Shown in pieces: positions 34,640-43,492 of a DNA stretch of 64,000 nucleotides. The notes below the pieces were generated by a model. It was not told the DNA's origin, did not search any database, and worked only from the letters and a program-made list of their open reading frames with translations. A program made the position numbers and the translations under genes. This DNA comes from Undaria pinnatifida (Eukaryota; Sar; Phaeophyceae; Laminariales; Alariaceae): NCBI GenBank assembly GCA_012845835.1, contig JABAKD010000023.1, forward strand, positions 9,961,840 to 10,025,839. The letters are read 5' to 3'. Each line of letters opens with the position of its first letter. Position 1 is the stretch's first letter.

Positions 34640-34935
34640 ACAGACAGATATGTCAACACTGCGATACCCCACACCACCCACCTATTACGCAGGGTATTTT
34701 GTGCCTCCGGCCGTCTGCATGGTCGCCTGTCGACCTCTACAAAACGCAGTAGCATATATATGCCTATCGAAGAAGGTGAAGTCACCCTCGTGTTCAATAG
34801 TGGTGAAATTGCATGTTCACATCACCTCGCTTGCTGTATTTGTAAGATGTACCTCTGTCTTAGAATTGGCGACCTCAGAGCCCCACATCGGCGTGATGGA
34901 AATCATGGGTGTAAAATTGTACATTTGAGCCAATA
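34640..34935. repeat. Internal inverted copy of the arm sequence
   Basis: Reverse complement relatives of the left arm (TACGCAGGGTATTTTGTGCC, CATGGTCGCCTG, CACATCACCTCGCTTGCTGT) in a shorter, more diverged copy, giving three related copies around the centre of the palindrome. Confidence 0.5.
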
Positions 34936-34964
34936 TAAGTGAGAAACGGAAGTACAGGCATATA

Positions 34965-35200
34965 TATATTTTGTCCCCTTCAGAAACGGGTTTTATAGTT
35001 TCCGCGCACAGACTGACTAAAATCATCCTGTTGACCCTGATAGCTACACTGTAGTTGTAAGGGGAGTCGCCGACCTATATCCTTAATGAGGACACACAAC
35101 TCGTAATGCGCGCGATCGGAGTATCACACACAGCTTGCAAAGATGAGTTTCGACGAAATCTTCGATCTCACAGCTGGAGTGTATTTTAATTTTTATAATA
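34965..35200 (+). repeat. R1 core copy inserted between inverted arms
   Basis: Clean R1 core from TTGTCCCCTTCAGAAACGGG to CAGCTGGAGTGTATTTT, flanked on both sides by TATATATA. It lacks the C-tract modules. Its flanks fit an insertion into a TA repeat inside the inverted-repeat structure. Confidence 0.75.
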
Positions 35201-35204
35201 TATA

Positions 35205-36110
35205 TATGTTAAAAATGCGGTAGACCATATTACCAACCCATTACGTAGGCTATTTCGTACATACCGCCTGCATGATTGCCTCCCAACCTATTATAAACGC
35301 GGTATGACTAACGCAGAAACGTAGTCGTGTGCGAGTACACCAAGCGTTCCTTTCAAAACACTCACGATTCGCACTTCTCCCTCTCGTGCTCCAATTGTGG
35401 TGACATTGCATGACCACATTACCTCGCCTGTTGTATTTGGCAACATGAATCTCCTTTATATAATTAGTGATGTCAGAAAATAATGGTAACTACATGGTTG
35501 TACCTTTCGATTGAAATATTTTATCTTGCGATCCATGTCAACAACATGTTATGAATCTTTATCACGTTGTTCACCACGCCTAAAACGTGTTGCATACCAC
35601 ATCTAACATCAAATATTCTATATTAATAAGAGAAATATTCAATACCAGGCAAGTCATATAAAGGCATGCCTTCTGCTACAACCGTTATATCGGATTTATA
35701 GCTTACGCGGACATATTGAAGTGTCCCCCTCCCTCCCCCTCCCGTCCCTCTTGTTCGAACGCCTAACCTATAATCGAAATTTGCCAGAGTAGTAAACACT
35801 ACCAGCCAGCTGATATCACCTCATTATATTTCTAGCCATCCATGCCGTAACTCCAATTCATTTCCGCTCCCCCCCCCCACCGCCTTCTTTTATCCCCCCC
35901 GTCCCTTTGTTCAAACTACTCACCCACAATCGAAATCGGCTTGAGTAATTAACACTTCTATGCAATTAGAATCACGTCATTGTCTTTCTAGCCATCCCCG
36001 ACGTAGCTTTCATTCATTTTCCCCCCCACCCCCCCCAACGCCCCGTCCTTTCCCACCACCCGCACCATCGCCTAGACCTAGCACCACGCGTATAGCAAGC
36101 CCCCACATAT
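35205..36110. repeat. Right arm of the large inverted repeat
   Basis: Reverse-complement partner of 33,355-34,335, in order: CAACCCATTACGTAGGCTAT, ATACCGCCTGCATGATTGCC, ACCACATTACCTCGCCTGTT, GATGTCAGAAAATAATGGTA, then CACAATCGAAATCGGCTTGA and CGCCTAGACCTAGCACCACG. No coding region is supported in it. Confidence 0.65.
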
Positions 36111-37015
36111 ATGCGTAATTCGCATGATCGTATATATCACACTCAAGGTTGCAAAGATGAGTTTCGAATAAGTCGTCGATCTCACAGCTGGAAAGTATTT
36201 ATATATTATATGTGACCTCTAAGCCTCTTTAAAACCCTCCGGCCCGCCTTTTTTTGCTCTCACTCCCTCTTACTCGAACACCCTACCTAACATCGAAATC
36301 TGCCAGAGTAATAGACACCAGAACGCACTTGATATCACCTCATTATCTTTCTTTCTAGAGCCATCCATGCCGCTGCTGCAATCCCCCCCCACTCCCCCAA
36401 CGCCGCCTCCATCTCAACCACCCGCACCATCGCCTAGACCTAGAACCACGTGTAAAGCAAACCCCTACATCTATTTGACCTAAAGATGTTGAAAAAACCA
36501 CCCCCCCCCCCCCCCCCACCCTCCTGCCTCCCCCCCCCCACCCAACCCTCACCCCCTATAACGCGCCGCCCTCTCACCACTGGTTGTACGACTTACAGGA
36601 TGGGATTTATAGTTTCCACGCACAGATTGAGCTGCCCCGCCCGTCCCGCCCCCCCTCTCCCTCCAGCTCCCTCTTGATCAAACCCAGGACCCCATGTCCT
36701 TAAACACTTCACCCACCCCTCACCGGATATTTGACTTACAGGATTCACTTGATAAACTGATGCATTTCCTTCCACAGCTGTCAGATTCGGACCGTCTCAG
36801 AAACGGGTTTTAAAGTTTCTGCGCACAGACTGCTTAACATCACCCTGTTGACTCTGATAGCTACACTGTAGTTGCAAGGGGAGTCGCCGACCTATATCGC
36901 TAATGAGGACACGCACCCCGTAATACGCGCGGTCCGAGTATCACACACAGCTTGCAAAATTGAGTCTCGACAAAAAATTCGATCTCACAGCTGGAGTGCA
37001 TTTTTATTATATATT
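36111..37015 (+). repeat. R1-derived sequence, two partial copies
   Basis: A partial copy (TATCACACTCAAGGTTGCAAA to CTCACAGCTGGAAAGTATT) at 36,120-36,200 is followed by a C-tract module at 36,310-36,720 and a near-complete core at 36,725-37,010, ending CTCACAGCTGGAGTGCATTT beside TATATATT. Confidence 0.65.
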
Positions 37016-37019
37016 TTTT

Positions 37020-37440
37020 CAAGGTTATGTTCTGTAGCGTTTGTTGATTCTGGGTAAGGGTATGGGAGTATTTCAGAACTTCCAAAAGTTTCGGGTACGG
37101 GTACAAAAGTGTTACAGCACTTCCAGAAGTTCAGGGTATTGTGGGACGGGCGTACAGCACTCACAGAAGCTCCGGGGGAGTACGAAAGGTGCTGTCATAC
37201 CCCTGGCGTTGTGGCACGGGGTGTACAGAAGTCACAGACGTTCCGAGTACGGGTATGAATGTGCTACAGAACCAACAAAAATTCGGGTACGGGTATGAAA
37301 GTCCTACAGAACTTCCAAAAGTTTGGGTATTGTGGCACGTGCGCACAGATCTTACAGACGTTCCTGGTACGGGCATGAATGCCCTACAGAACTGACATAA
37401 ATTCCGGGTACGGATAATACCTGGGTGGGAGTTCAGCCCG
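37020..37440 (-). repeat. R2 minisatellite cluster, inverted copy
   Basis: The only R2 cluster in reverse orientation (CAGAAGTTCCGGGTACGGGT type units read on plus as ACTTCCAAAAGTTTCGGGTAC). It ends about 110 bp before the left LTR of the large retrotransposon. Confidence 0.7.
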
Positions 37441-37550
37441 TCGGGTGGGAGTTCGATTTGAAGTCGAGGGTATAATCCAACTTGCATGGATGACATGTTC
37501 TCACTGGGGCAATGTCCCCGAGGCGATACGTCGTAGCTTTAAGGGGATTA

Positions 37551-37819
37551 TGTGAAATTAAAGGTGGGGGACACAGAGTGCCCCCTGCAGGTCTGCCAAT
37601 TGAGCAGGTCCTCGGAGAGTACTCACTTTCGTTTCTTCGTAGAGATGTAGCTTTATTCGTTTCCACCAGAGCCCGGGATAGCTTCTGAGATCGGAGGCGC
37701 GTGCCTCCGATCTAATTCCTAACTTCCCCGAATATAAACCGCCAACCTTATCATACGAAACCCATCCAAATGATCTCAAATTCGGATACATACAGGCCTT
37801 TCGAGGCCGTATCTTAACA
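37551..37819 (-). repeat. 3' LTR (269 bp)
   Basis: On the minus strand it begins TGTTAAGATACGG and ends TTTCACA, with TG...CA termini. It contains a TATA-like GGTTTATATTC, an AATAAA signal, and hairpin-forming blocks: GGCCTTTCGAGGCC and GATCGGAGGC-GCGT-GCCTCCGATC, the latter intact only in this copy. It aligns with the 5' LTR with about 8 substitutions and a 2-bp indel. Confidence 0.92.
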
Positions 37820-37831
37820 CTAGCCCACCCT
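37820..37831 (-). other. Polypurine tract (putative)
   Basis: Directly upstream of the 3' LTR, the minus strand reads AGGGTGGGCTAG then TGTTAAG. A purine-rich run in this place primes plus-strand DNA synthesis in LTR elements (family knowledge). The run is short and interrupted by a T. Confidence 0.5.
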
Positions 37832-38673
37832 GATGAGTCGCATATGCAGAAACATGGGAGAGTCGGGGAAACTCCGGTTCTACGAACTAAACCATGAGTC
37901 GAAGATGCGGCTCCTCAAAACCCACTCCCTCACCTCTACCCGTCTGGCTATGGAGCCAGGAACATGCGAAAAAAAGCAGTTGAAAGAAAAGCAGACCGCA
38001 ATAGTCACCCATCAAAAACCTGCCGCATGCCGCCGGCGTGGCGGGGGGGCAGAAAAGGCTCTAGAACATGCCACATGCCGCCGGTGTGGCGGGGGGGGGC
38101 AGGAAAGGCTCTACGGTAAACCAACCACAGAAACGGTACTATGGCGAGGCGAGCCCTCGTCGATATAGAGGGGGACACAGGCGCTAACACAAGAGAGAAG
38201 TCATGCGAAAAACCTCCCGCGGGCCATCGGCAAGACGGGGGGGTTAGACGAGGAAGCGACGAATACCCGGGATGGAAGGTGTCAACACCTACAACCCCGC
38301 TAGGGGAGGAAGTGTTTAGACGAAAAAAAAAAAAAAAAAAAAAAGCAGAACAACCACAACACACAAAACATAAAAGAAGACACACAGACCCGTATACTGG
38401 TCGCCCCCCGGCTCTGGGCTGAGGAGGGCGTCGGCAGGGCGAATTTGAACTATGACAAAAAGACGGCAACCCTGCGCCTCAGATAGCGGCGTTTTACCCG
38501 AACCCTGACCCGGCACTGGGCAGGGGGTTCGGCAGGACAGAAAAAAAATGGAAAGAACCGCCCCAAAACTCGATGAAGACCCTCAGGACACTACGAACGA
38601 CCCAAAGACAAAGACGCAAAACTCATACCTCAACAAAATGAAGAATTATCGTGAAGCGGTGGTGGCTTGGAAG
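37832..38673 (-). other. 3' untranslated region of the retrotransposon
   Basis: About 840 bp between the end of the Pol frame and the polypurine tract. It contains a 48-bp imperfect tandem duplication (CATGCCGCCGG at 38,026 and 38,074) and a run of about 21 A on plus (poly-U in the transcript) at 38,324-38,344. Open frames here have no recognisable domain. Confidence 0.5.
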
Positions 38674-39575
38674 TCAACTGGCCACGGCCGCGCCTCGAGA
38701 TTCGTCTACGTTACGTTGAATTCCCCGAGGAAACGCACTGGCGATGTGAACTTGCAAGCACCAAGAGCCTCGTACGGCTCCCGTTGAAGTCGTGTAGCGC
38801 GCCGGGGGAAGAGGGAGTTTAATCGGTCCCGGGTCGTCCAGAAAGCGGACCAGGTATACCTTGTCCTCGGTAGTGCTCGCGCTGATTTTTCCTAGCCCCC
38901 ATAAACCATCGTCTTCCTTGTACCAAAAGTGGGCTCCCTTAGGAAGTACGGTGTCGTGGTAGCGACGGAGCTAATCGGTGCGGGAAACACAGGCGTAGCC
39001 CGGCGCTAGGAAACGTTCCCCGTTGTTGCGGAAGAGCTCACGCTGTGCCGCCCCGATCCGCATTCAGCGGTAAAGGCGATTTGTTTGGCGGTGCTGGTCC
39101 GGGGTTCCGGCCCAATAACGCAAGATGTGGGAGCGGGAGAGGTGAAGGTCCATTTCCCGCTCCCTGGACGGTTCGGAGAGTCCCGCCCAATGCGTCTTGT
39201 ATAGCACCGCGATGACGCCACCTCGCCCCCGTACTGACTGATGACCAGTGATCTGCTCCACCTCCAGCCGTTAGAGGGGAGTCGAAACGTCGTCTTGAGT
39301 GACGTGGTACGGCGGGGACTTCTTGGAAAATTTGTTGAGCACATACTGTGTCAGCCCCGCCGGTAGGTATTTGGGCATGTCCCCGCTGTCGTGGGGGTTG
39401 GCACAGGGTTTGCAGCGCTCGATAGCCACACGCCGACGAGCGTCCGAACCAGGCAGGTCGGAAGGGAGATCCAAATAAAGGAGGTTGCTCCCGAGCGGCG
39501 AGCCGTCCGGGGTCTCGGCGGCGGAACAGGGACCGACGGCCAGGACCTTGTATGGGGCGTCCAGTTAAGCGCGAG
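38674..39575 (-). pseudogene. Pol C-terminus: GPY-like module, chromodomain, Tudor-like tail
   Basis: One minus frame carries all three parts but is cut by TAA at 39,271-39,273, TGA at 39,064-39,066 and TAG at 38,971-38,973. An APYKVLAVGP segment near 39,530-39,555 matches the GPY/F module after integrase. Residues from VEQITGHQS through VLYKTHWAGL to ILRYW (39,100-39,265) fit the chromodomain pattern of an initial beta strand, an aromatic W near the middle and a terminal helix with YW. Further on, GAHFWYKEDDGLWGLGKIS and VYLVRFLDDPGPIKL (38,800-38,945) look like a small beta-barrel of Tudor/SH3 type, followed by TGAVRGSWCLQV. Chromodomains direct integration to chromatin marked by histone methylation (family knowledge). 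The Tudor assignment is an inference. Confidence 0.65.
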
Positions 39576-41993
39576 TTTGGCCTTGAGTACCTTGGCGTCG
39601 GTATTCGCTTTCACCCTGGCGGATGGTAGAGGCAGATTTGTATACCCATGCCCAACCACCCACAGTGAAGTTAGGTGCTGGACGCAGCGCGTCGGCGAGG
39701 GCGGAGTTTCTGCGTGTCTACGGGGAACGGTGAGGGTGTGGTGTGCGCGGACAATGTCGTTCGCGCGCTTTTGCCGGTCGGTGGCCAAATCGCAATAGGC
39801 CAGGTGGTCACGGGCCAGACTCTGGTGTCCCACGACACCTTTGCGGTCGAAAGTCGTCAGGGGGAGCGGTGGGAGTCTGCCCATGTGGACCTCGTTGGGC
39901 GCCAAACCCGTCGCCGCGCTGACAGAGTTGTTGTAAGCGAATTCGACGTGGGGCAGATGCAAGTCGCAGTCGCCTTGTCGCTCGTTGACGACCATAGCCA
40001 GCATTTGTGCCATAGTGTGTTTTACCCGCTCAACGCCCCCGTTACAGTTGGGATGGTAGGAGCTTGTAGCAAGCTTGTGTACACCTAACAGCTGATATAC
40101 AGCTTGTGAAAGCTTGAAGCAGAACTGCAGTCCGTTGTCCGAGAGTATGGTGCGCGGGCACCCCCACAAGGGGATGTATTGGTTCACCAGGATATTGGCT
40201 GTACCTTCCGCGGTGAACTCAGCGGCAGTGACGGGGGACATGTCGGCCCGACGACTGAAGCGATCGGTGAACAGCAGGATGTAGGTGTTGCCTCGCGGTG
40301 TGACCGGAAGGGGGCCGAAGTAGTCAACACTGACGGCGATACCTGGACCTTCCGGCAGAGGCATTGTGATGATGGGCCAGCGGACAGTCAGCCGTTGGGT
40401 TTTTCGCGCTTGGCACTTCAAGCAGTGGCGAAGCCACCACCGGGTACACACACTCATGTCAATCCACCAATAAAAACGCTCCAGCTTGCGCAACGTGCGC
40501 GTGGTGCAAAGATGGCAGGAGGCCGTCGAGTGGCCAGCTTGCATGATCCAAGGGCGCATGAGCAGGGGAACGTAGATGCGAACTGGCTCGTTGTTTAGCA
40601 AGCTAGCAGCTCGCCCCACAGAGTTCGGTTTGTCAGAGCTTGTTTGCGGGAGTGTCGGTTTACGGACGAGCAGGACAAAGTCGTCGTCGGTTGTATGTAG
40701 TCGACCCTTATCCGCCAGTTCCTGGATGTCTGAGAGAGAGGGACGCTTGGGCGAGAGGTGGCATGCCAAAAAGTCCGGTGGCAGGGCTGACGGCCGGCCG
40801 ATAGAGATGTAACGTATCGTGGCGTGGCACGTCGGCTCTGCGTGTTGTTCGCGCTTCCAATCGGCATGTGAATAACGCGGGACGGAATCCGCGAATCGCA
40901 ACTCAGCAGCGTCGCCGAGGGCATCCGACCTTGTAAGTGTAGCCGGCGTTTCACCAGGAGGAGGCGTAAGCCGTAGGAGCGGAGTTCCCATAGGCTCTGC
41001 GTGGTCGTGGTCGGACGGAAGTGGTACCGTGCGGGCCGGCGGGTCGGCAAGAGTAGGGGTCGCGGCGACTGACGGAGCCGGCCGCGGCCGTCGGGCTCGC
41101 GGCGGAGTTGTAACTCGTCTGGGCGATGACTGGGGAACCCCGCCGGGCCCGAAGCCATAGTCGACAGCAGGAGGTGCCTTACCAGCTGCTGTTGCTGAAC
41201 GCCGGCGCGTCCGAGTGGAGATGAGGTCGGAAAAGGGCGTCATCGTCTGGGGCGCCGGAGATCCAAGCGAGGTTGGGACGGACGCGGTCGGGCCCCTGGG
41301 CTCGACGGGGTTTGTCCCTTGTACCGAGCTCCGGGAAGGAGTCGGTTGGGCCACTGATGTCGTGGCAGCCGGGGCTTCGGCGGAGTCCTCCTTGGTCACG
41401 ATGGGTACAGCAAAAACCGAAGCGAAATTGTAGTCGGCTGTACGCGAGCCCCCGCCTCGGCCGGGCGAGCTATCGACGGTGGCGGTGGATGCAGAAACAC
41501 GAGCGACGAATCTCCTGGAAGGAGTAGGAAAGTCGTCGAGCCTCATACGTGGACCGTGTGTGCGAAAATCGCAAAAGTCGGCAAGAGTGAGAGGAAGCCC
41601 ACCCAAGGCATTACTTTCGGTGCGGGGCATTAGCCCACCCAAGCCGACACCCGGTATCGGAGAAGAAGGAGTGTACAGCCCGCAAGCCCGTATGAGGTAT
41701 ATACCACCATCCTCAACAGGGGTAAGGCTCGTCGAACCATTGCGGTCGTGTTCCGTGGCAGGCTCCGGCAAGCGAGACAGGAAGTCAGCGTTGCCGTTTG
41801 CGCTTCCTTTTCGGTATTCGAGGGTGTAATCGAATGCGGTGAGGAACTCGAGCCATCTCTGGACTCGACCGTTGTGATTCCCAACTTTGCCTACGTTTTC
41901 CAGAGCCTTGTGGTCTGAGAATATTCGGACCTTGGTGCTCCAAAGGTAGCCGCGGAGGCGCTTGAGAGCCCAGACGATGCTGCCAGCCTCCAA
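39351..41993 (-). CDS. pol: Pol segment: RNase H C-terminus, Pro-rich linker, integrase
   Basis: An 880-codon open frame continuing RT after a single-base frame change at about 42,006-42,019; it has no ATG of its own. Residues 1-75 complete RNase H (IFSDHKALENV, then NADFLSRL). Residues about 80-380 are a low-complexity Pro/Ser/Arg linker, unusually long for this position. Integrase follows: a zinc-binding region with HCLKC (residues 523-527), then the catalytic core with D557 (SVDYFGPLP), D619 (TILSDNGLQF) and E655 (GGVERVKHT). There are 35 residues between the second Asp and the Glu, as in the classical DD35E arrangement. All catalytic residues are present. Beyond residue about 755 the frame drifts from the expected sequence because of single-base changes. 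The role is strand transfer of the cDNA into host DNA. Confidence 0.85.
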   Translation of the reverse strand: MEAGSIVWALKRLRGYLWSTKVRIFSDHKALENVGKVGNHNGRVQRWLEFLTAFDYTLEYRKGSANGNADFLSRLPEPATEHDRNGSTSLTPVEDGGIYLIRACGLYTPSSPIPGVGLGGLMPRTESNALGGLPLTLADFCDFRTHGPRMRLDDFPTPSRRFVARVSASTATVDSSPGRGGGSRTADYNFASVFAVPIVTKEDSAEAPAATTSVAQPTPSRSSVQGTNPVEPRGPTASVPTSLGSPAPQTMTPFSDLISTRTRRRSATAAGKAPPAVDYGFGPGGVPQSSPRRVTTPPRARRPRPAPSVAATPTLADPPARTVPLPSDHDHAEPMGTPLLRLTPPPGETPATLTRSDALGDAAELRFADSVPRYSHADWKREQHAEPTCHATIRYISIGRPSALPPDFLACHLSPKRPSLSDIQELADKGRLHTTDDDFVLLVRKPTLPQTSSDKPNSVGRAASLLNNEPVRIYVPLLMRPWIMQAGHSTASCHLCTTRTLRKLERFYWWIDMSVCTRWWLRHCLKCQARKTQRLTVRWPIITMPLPEGPGIAVSVDYFGPLPVTPRGNTYILLFTDRFSRRADMSPVTAAEFTAEGTANILVNQYIPLWGCPRTILSDNGLQFCFKLSQAVYQLLGVHKLATSSYHPNCNGGVERVKHTMAQMLAMVVNERQGDCDLHLPHVEFAYNNSVSAATGLAPNEVHMGRLPPLPLTTFDRKGVVGHQSLARDHLAYCDLATDRQKRANDIVRAHHTLTVPRRHAETPPSPTRCVQHLTSLWVVGHGYTNLPLPSARVKANTDAKVLKAKLALNWTPHTRSWPSVPVPPPRPRTARRSGATSFIWISLPTCLVRTLVGVWLSSAANPVPTPTTAGTCPNTYRRG

Positions 41994-43483
41994 ATCGAGA
42001 GGAGTCCAATGCCTTTCGAGTCGAGCGTAGCTCGACTGATGTATGCGATGGGTTTTATGGAGCCGTCCGTCTGCTCCTGTTCGAGAGCGGCTCCGAACCC
42101 GTCGATGCAGGCATCGCAGTACACATGGAACGGGCGAGTGCCGTCAGCGACGGCGTCCCAATCAGGGAAAACTAGGACCGGCGGGGTCGTGAGCTCCGCC
42201 AAGATTTGTCTCACCAACTTCTCCATATCAGGCGTGAAGGCAAACTTTACCCCCTTCCGAAGGAGTGCGTTAATAGGACGAAGTCTCTTCGATAAGTCGG
42301 GCAAAAAATTGCGGTAATAGTTGATACCACCCATGAGTGCGTGCACCTGCTTAACGTCAGTGGGCATCGGCATATTGGTCAATGCCGACACTTTTTCCGA
42401 ATTTGGGCGTAGGCCTGCTGGAGAAATGGAGTGGCCTAGAAAGTTCGCATCGGTAGCGCCCAAACGCGCCTTCGAGGGCGAAAGCTTGAGATTATGCTTT
42501 CGAAGGCGTTCGGAGAGAGAGCGAATCGTCCGAACATGCATTACCGGGTCGGAATCGAACACGATGACATCGTCGAGGTAAGCTGCAACCTGTGTCAAAC
42601 CCTTGATCACCTCATTGATAACCTTGACGAACCACCCAGACGAGGAGCTGCTACCCTGGGGCATAACGAGCCACTCATAAAGGCCCGTGGGTGTGCAGAA
42701 CGCTGTGAGGGGAACTGTGTCCTTGTGTGCCGTTATCTGGTGGAACGAGGAAACCAAGTCGAACAGGGAAAACACCCGACCTGAGCCCAAGGAGTCCAGG
42801 ACCTGGTCCACGCGCGGAATCGGCAGTTGACTGAGCTTGCTAATTTGGTTGAGCTTCTTGTAGTTCACCATGATCCTCACACCGCCAGATTTCTTCGGGA
42901 TGACCACCAGCGGGCTCGAGTACGGTGAGGTCGAGTGCTGAATCAGCCCAGCCGCGAGGTACTGGTTAAGGGTCGCGTCCACTTCTCTGGCCAGTATAGG
43001 GTTTATGCGATGGGGCCGTGAAGTGACCGGAGCGCTGCCCTCCGGAACCGAGATTTGAAAGGGCATTAGGGAGCATGACCCAAACTCCGTCTTCGAGGTG
43101 GAGAACACGTCAGAAAAGTCGCAGAGCACATCCCCCAGTTGCTCAATGGTCGGGGGGTCCCAACCAGGGTCGTGTAAGTCGAACGCAATCTCCCGCAGGT
43201 GCGGTGGGAGTCGGGCCCAGACGCGTAGAAATGCAGAACGTTGGACCGGGTTCAAACGTTCCATAAGCGTCGGCGAGGGCGACGGTACGGCGGGAACTAT
43301 CTCCTCCGCGCCGGTCGGGCTCGCGACCGCAGAGACCTGGCTGTCCGAAGTCTGGCCAGGGTGATGACCCGCAGCCTCGATGGGGTGTTGCAAGGCACCC
43401 AGCGGGATGCGCAAAAGTGGGGCGTCGGCGACCCCGATAAGGTCGCCTGGCTCGAGGTCCGCGACACCTATGACGGGAAGCAC
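41891..43483 (-). CDS. pol: Pol segment: reverse transcriptase and RNase H N-terminus
   Basis: A 530-codon frame in register with the upstream NADAR-protease frame but separated by a TGA at 43,493-43,495. RT spans about residues 145-350: PHRINPILAREVD, GGVRIMVNYKKLN, FSLFDLVSSFHQI and the catalytic AYLDDVIVF (YLDD at 302-305), then LGHSISPAGL. RNase H begins with YCDACIDGFGAAL at about 455, carrying its first catalytic Asp. The usual FQR-type box after MPxG is altered here to GSSSSSGWFVKVINEV. The frame ends at a single-base change around 42,010 that moves the RNase H into the next frame. RT copies the element RNA into cDNA in the virus-like particle. Confidence 0.88.
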   Translation of the reverse strand: MLPVIGVADLEPGDLIGVADAPLLRIPLGALQHPIEAAGHHPGQTSDSQVSAVASPTGAEEIVPAVPSPSPTLMERLNPVQRSAFLRVWARLPPHLREIAFDLHDPGWDPPTIEQLGDVLCDFSDVFSTSKTEFGSCSLMPFQISVPEGSAPVTSRPHRINPILAREVDATLNQYLAAGLIQHSTSPYSSPLVVIPKKSGGVRIMVNYKKLNQISKLSQLPIPRVDQVLDSLGSGRVFSLFDLVSSFHQITAHKDTVPLTAFCTPTGLYEWLVMPQGSSSSSGWFVKVINEVIKGLTQVAAYLDDVIVFDSDPVMHVRTIRSLSERLRKHNLKLSPSKARLGATDANFLGHSISPAGLRPNSEKVSALTNMPMPTDVKQVHALMGGINYYRNFLPDLSKRLRPINALLRKGVKFAFTPDMEKLVRQILAELTTPPVLVFPDWDAVADGTRPFHVYCDACIDGFGAALEQEQTDGSIKPIAYISRATLDSKGIGLLSIWRLAASSGLSSASAATFGAPRSEYSQTTRLWKT

Positions 43484-43492
43484 CTGTCCTCC

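Noticed and set aside
37545-37550. Target-site duplication of the giant retrotransposon
   Set aside because: Left flank GATTA and right flank CTAAG do not match under any nearby choice of LTR boundary.
39391-41829. Plus-strand frames of 70-140 codons opposite integrase
   Set aside because: Shadows of the 880-codon Pol frame with clear integrase motifs.
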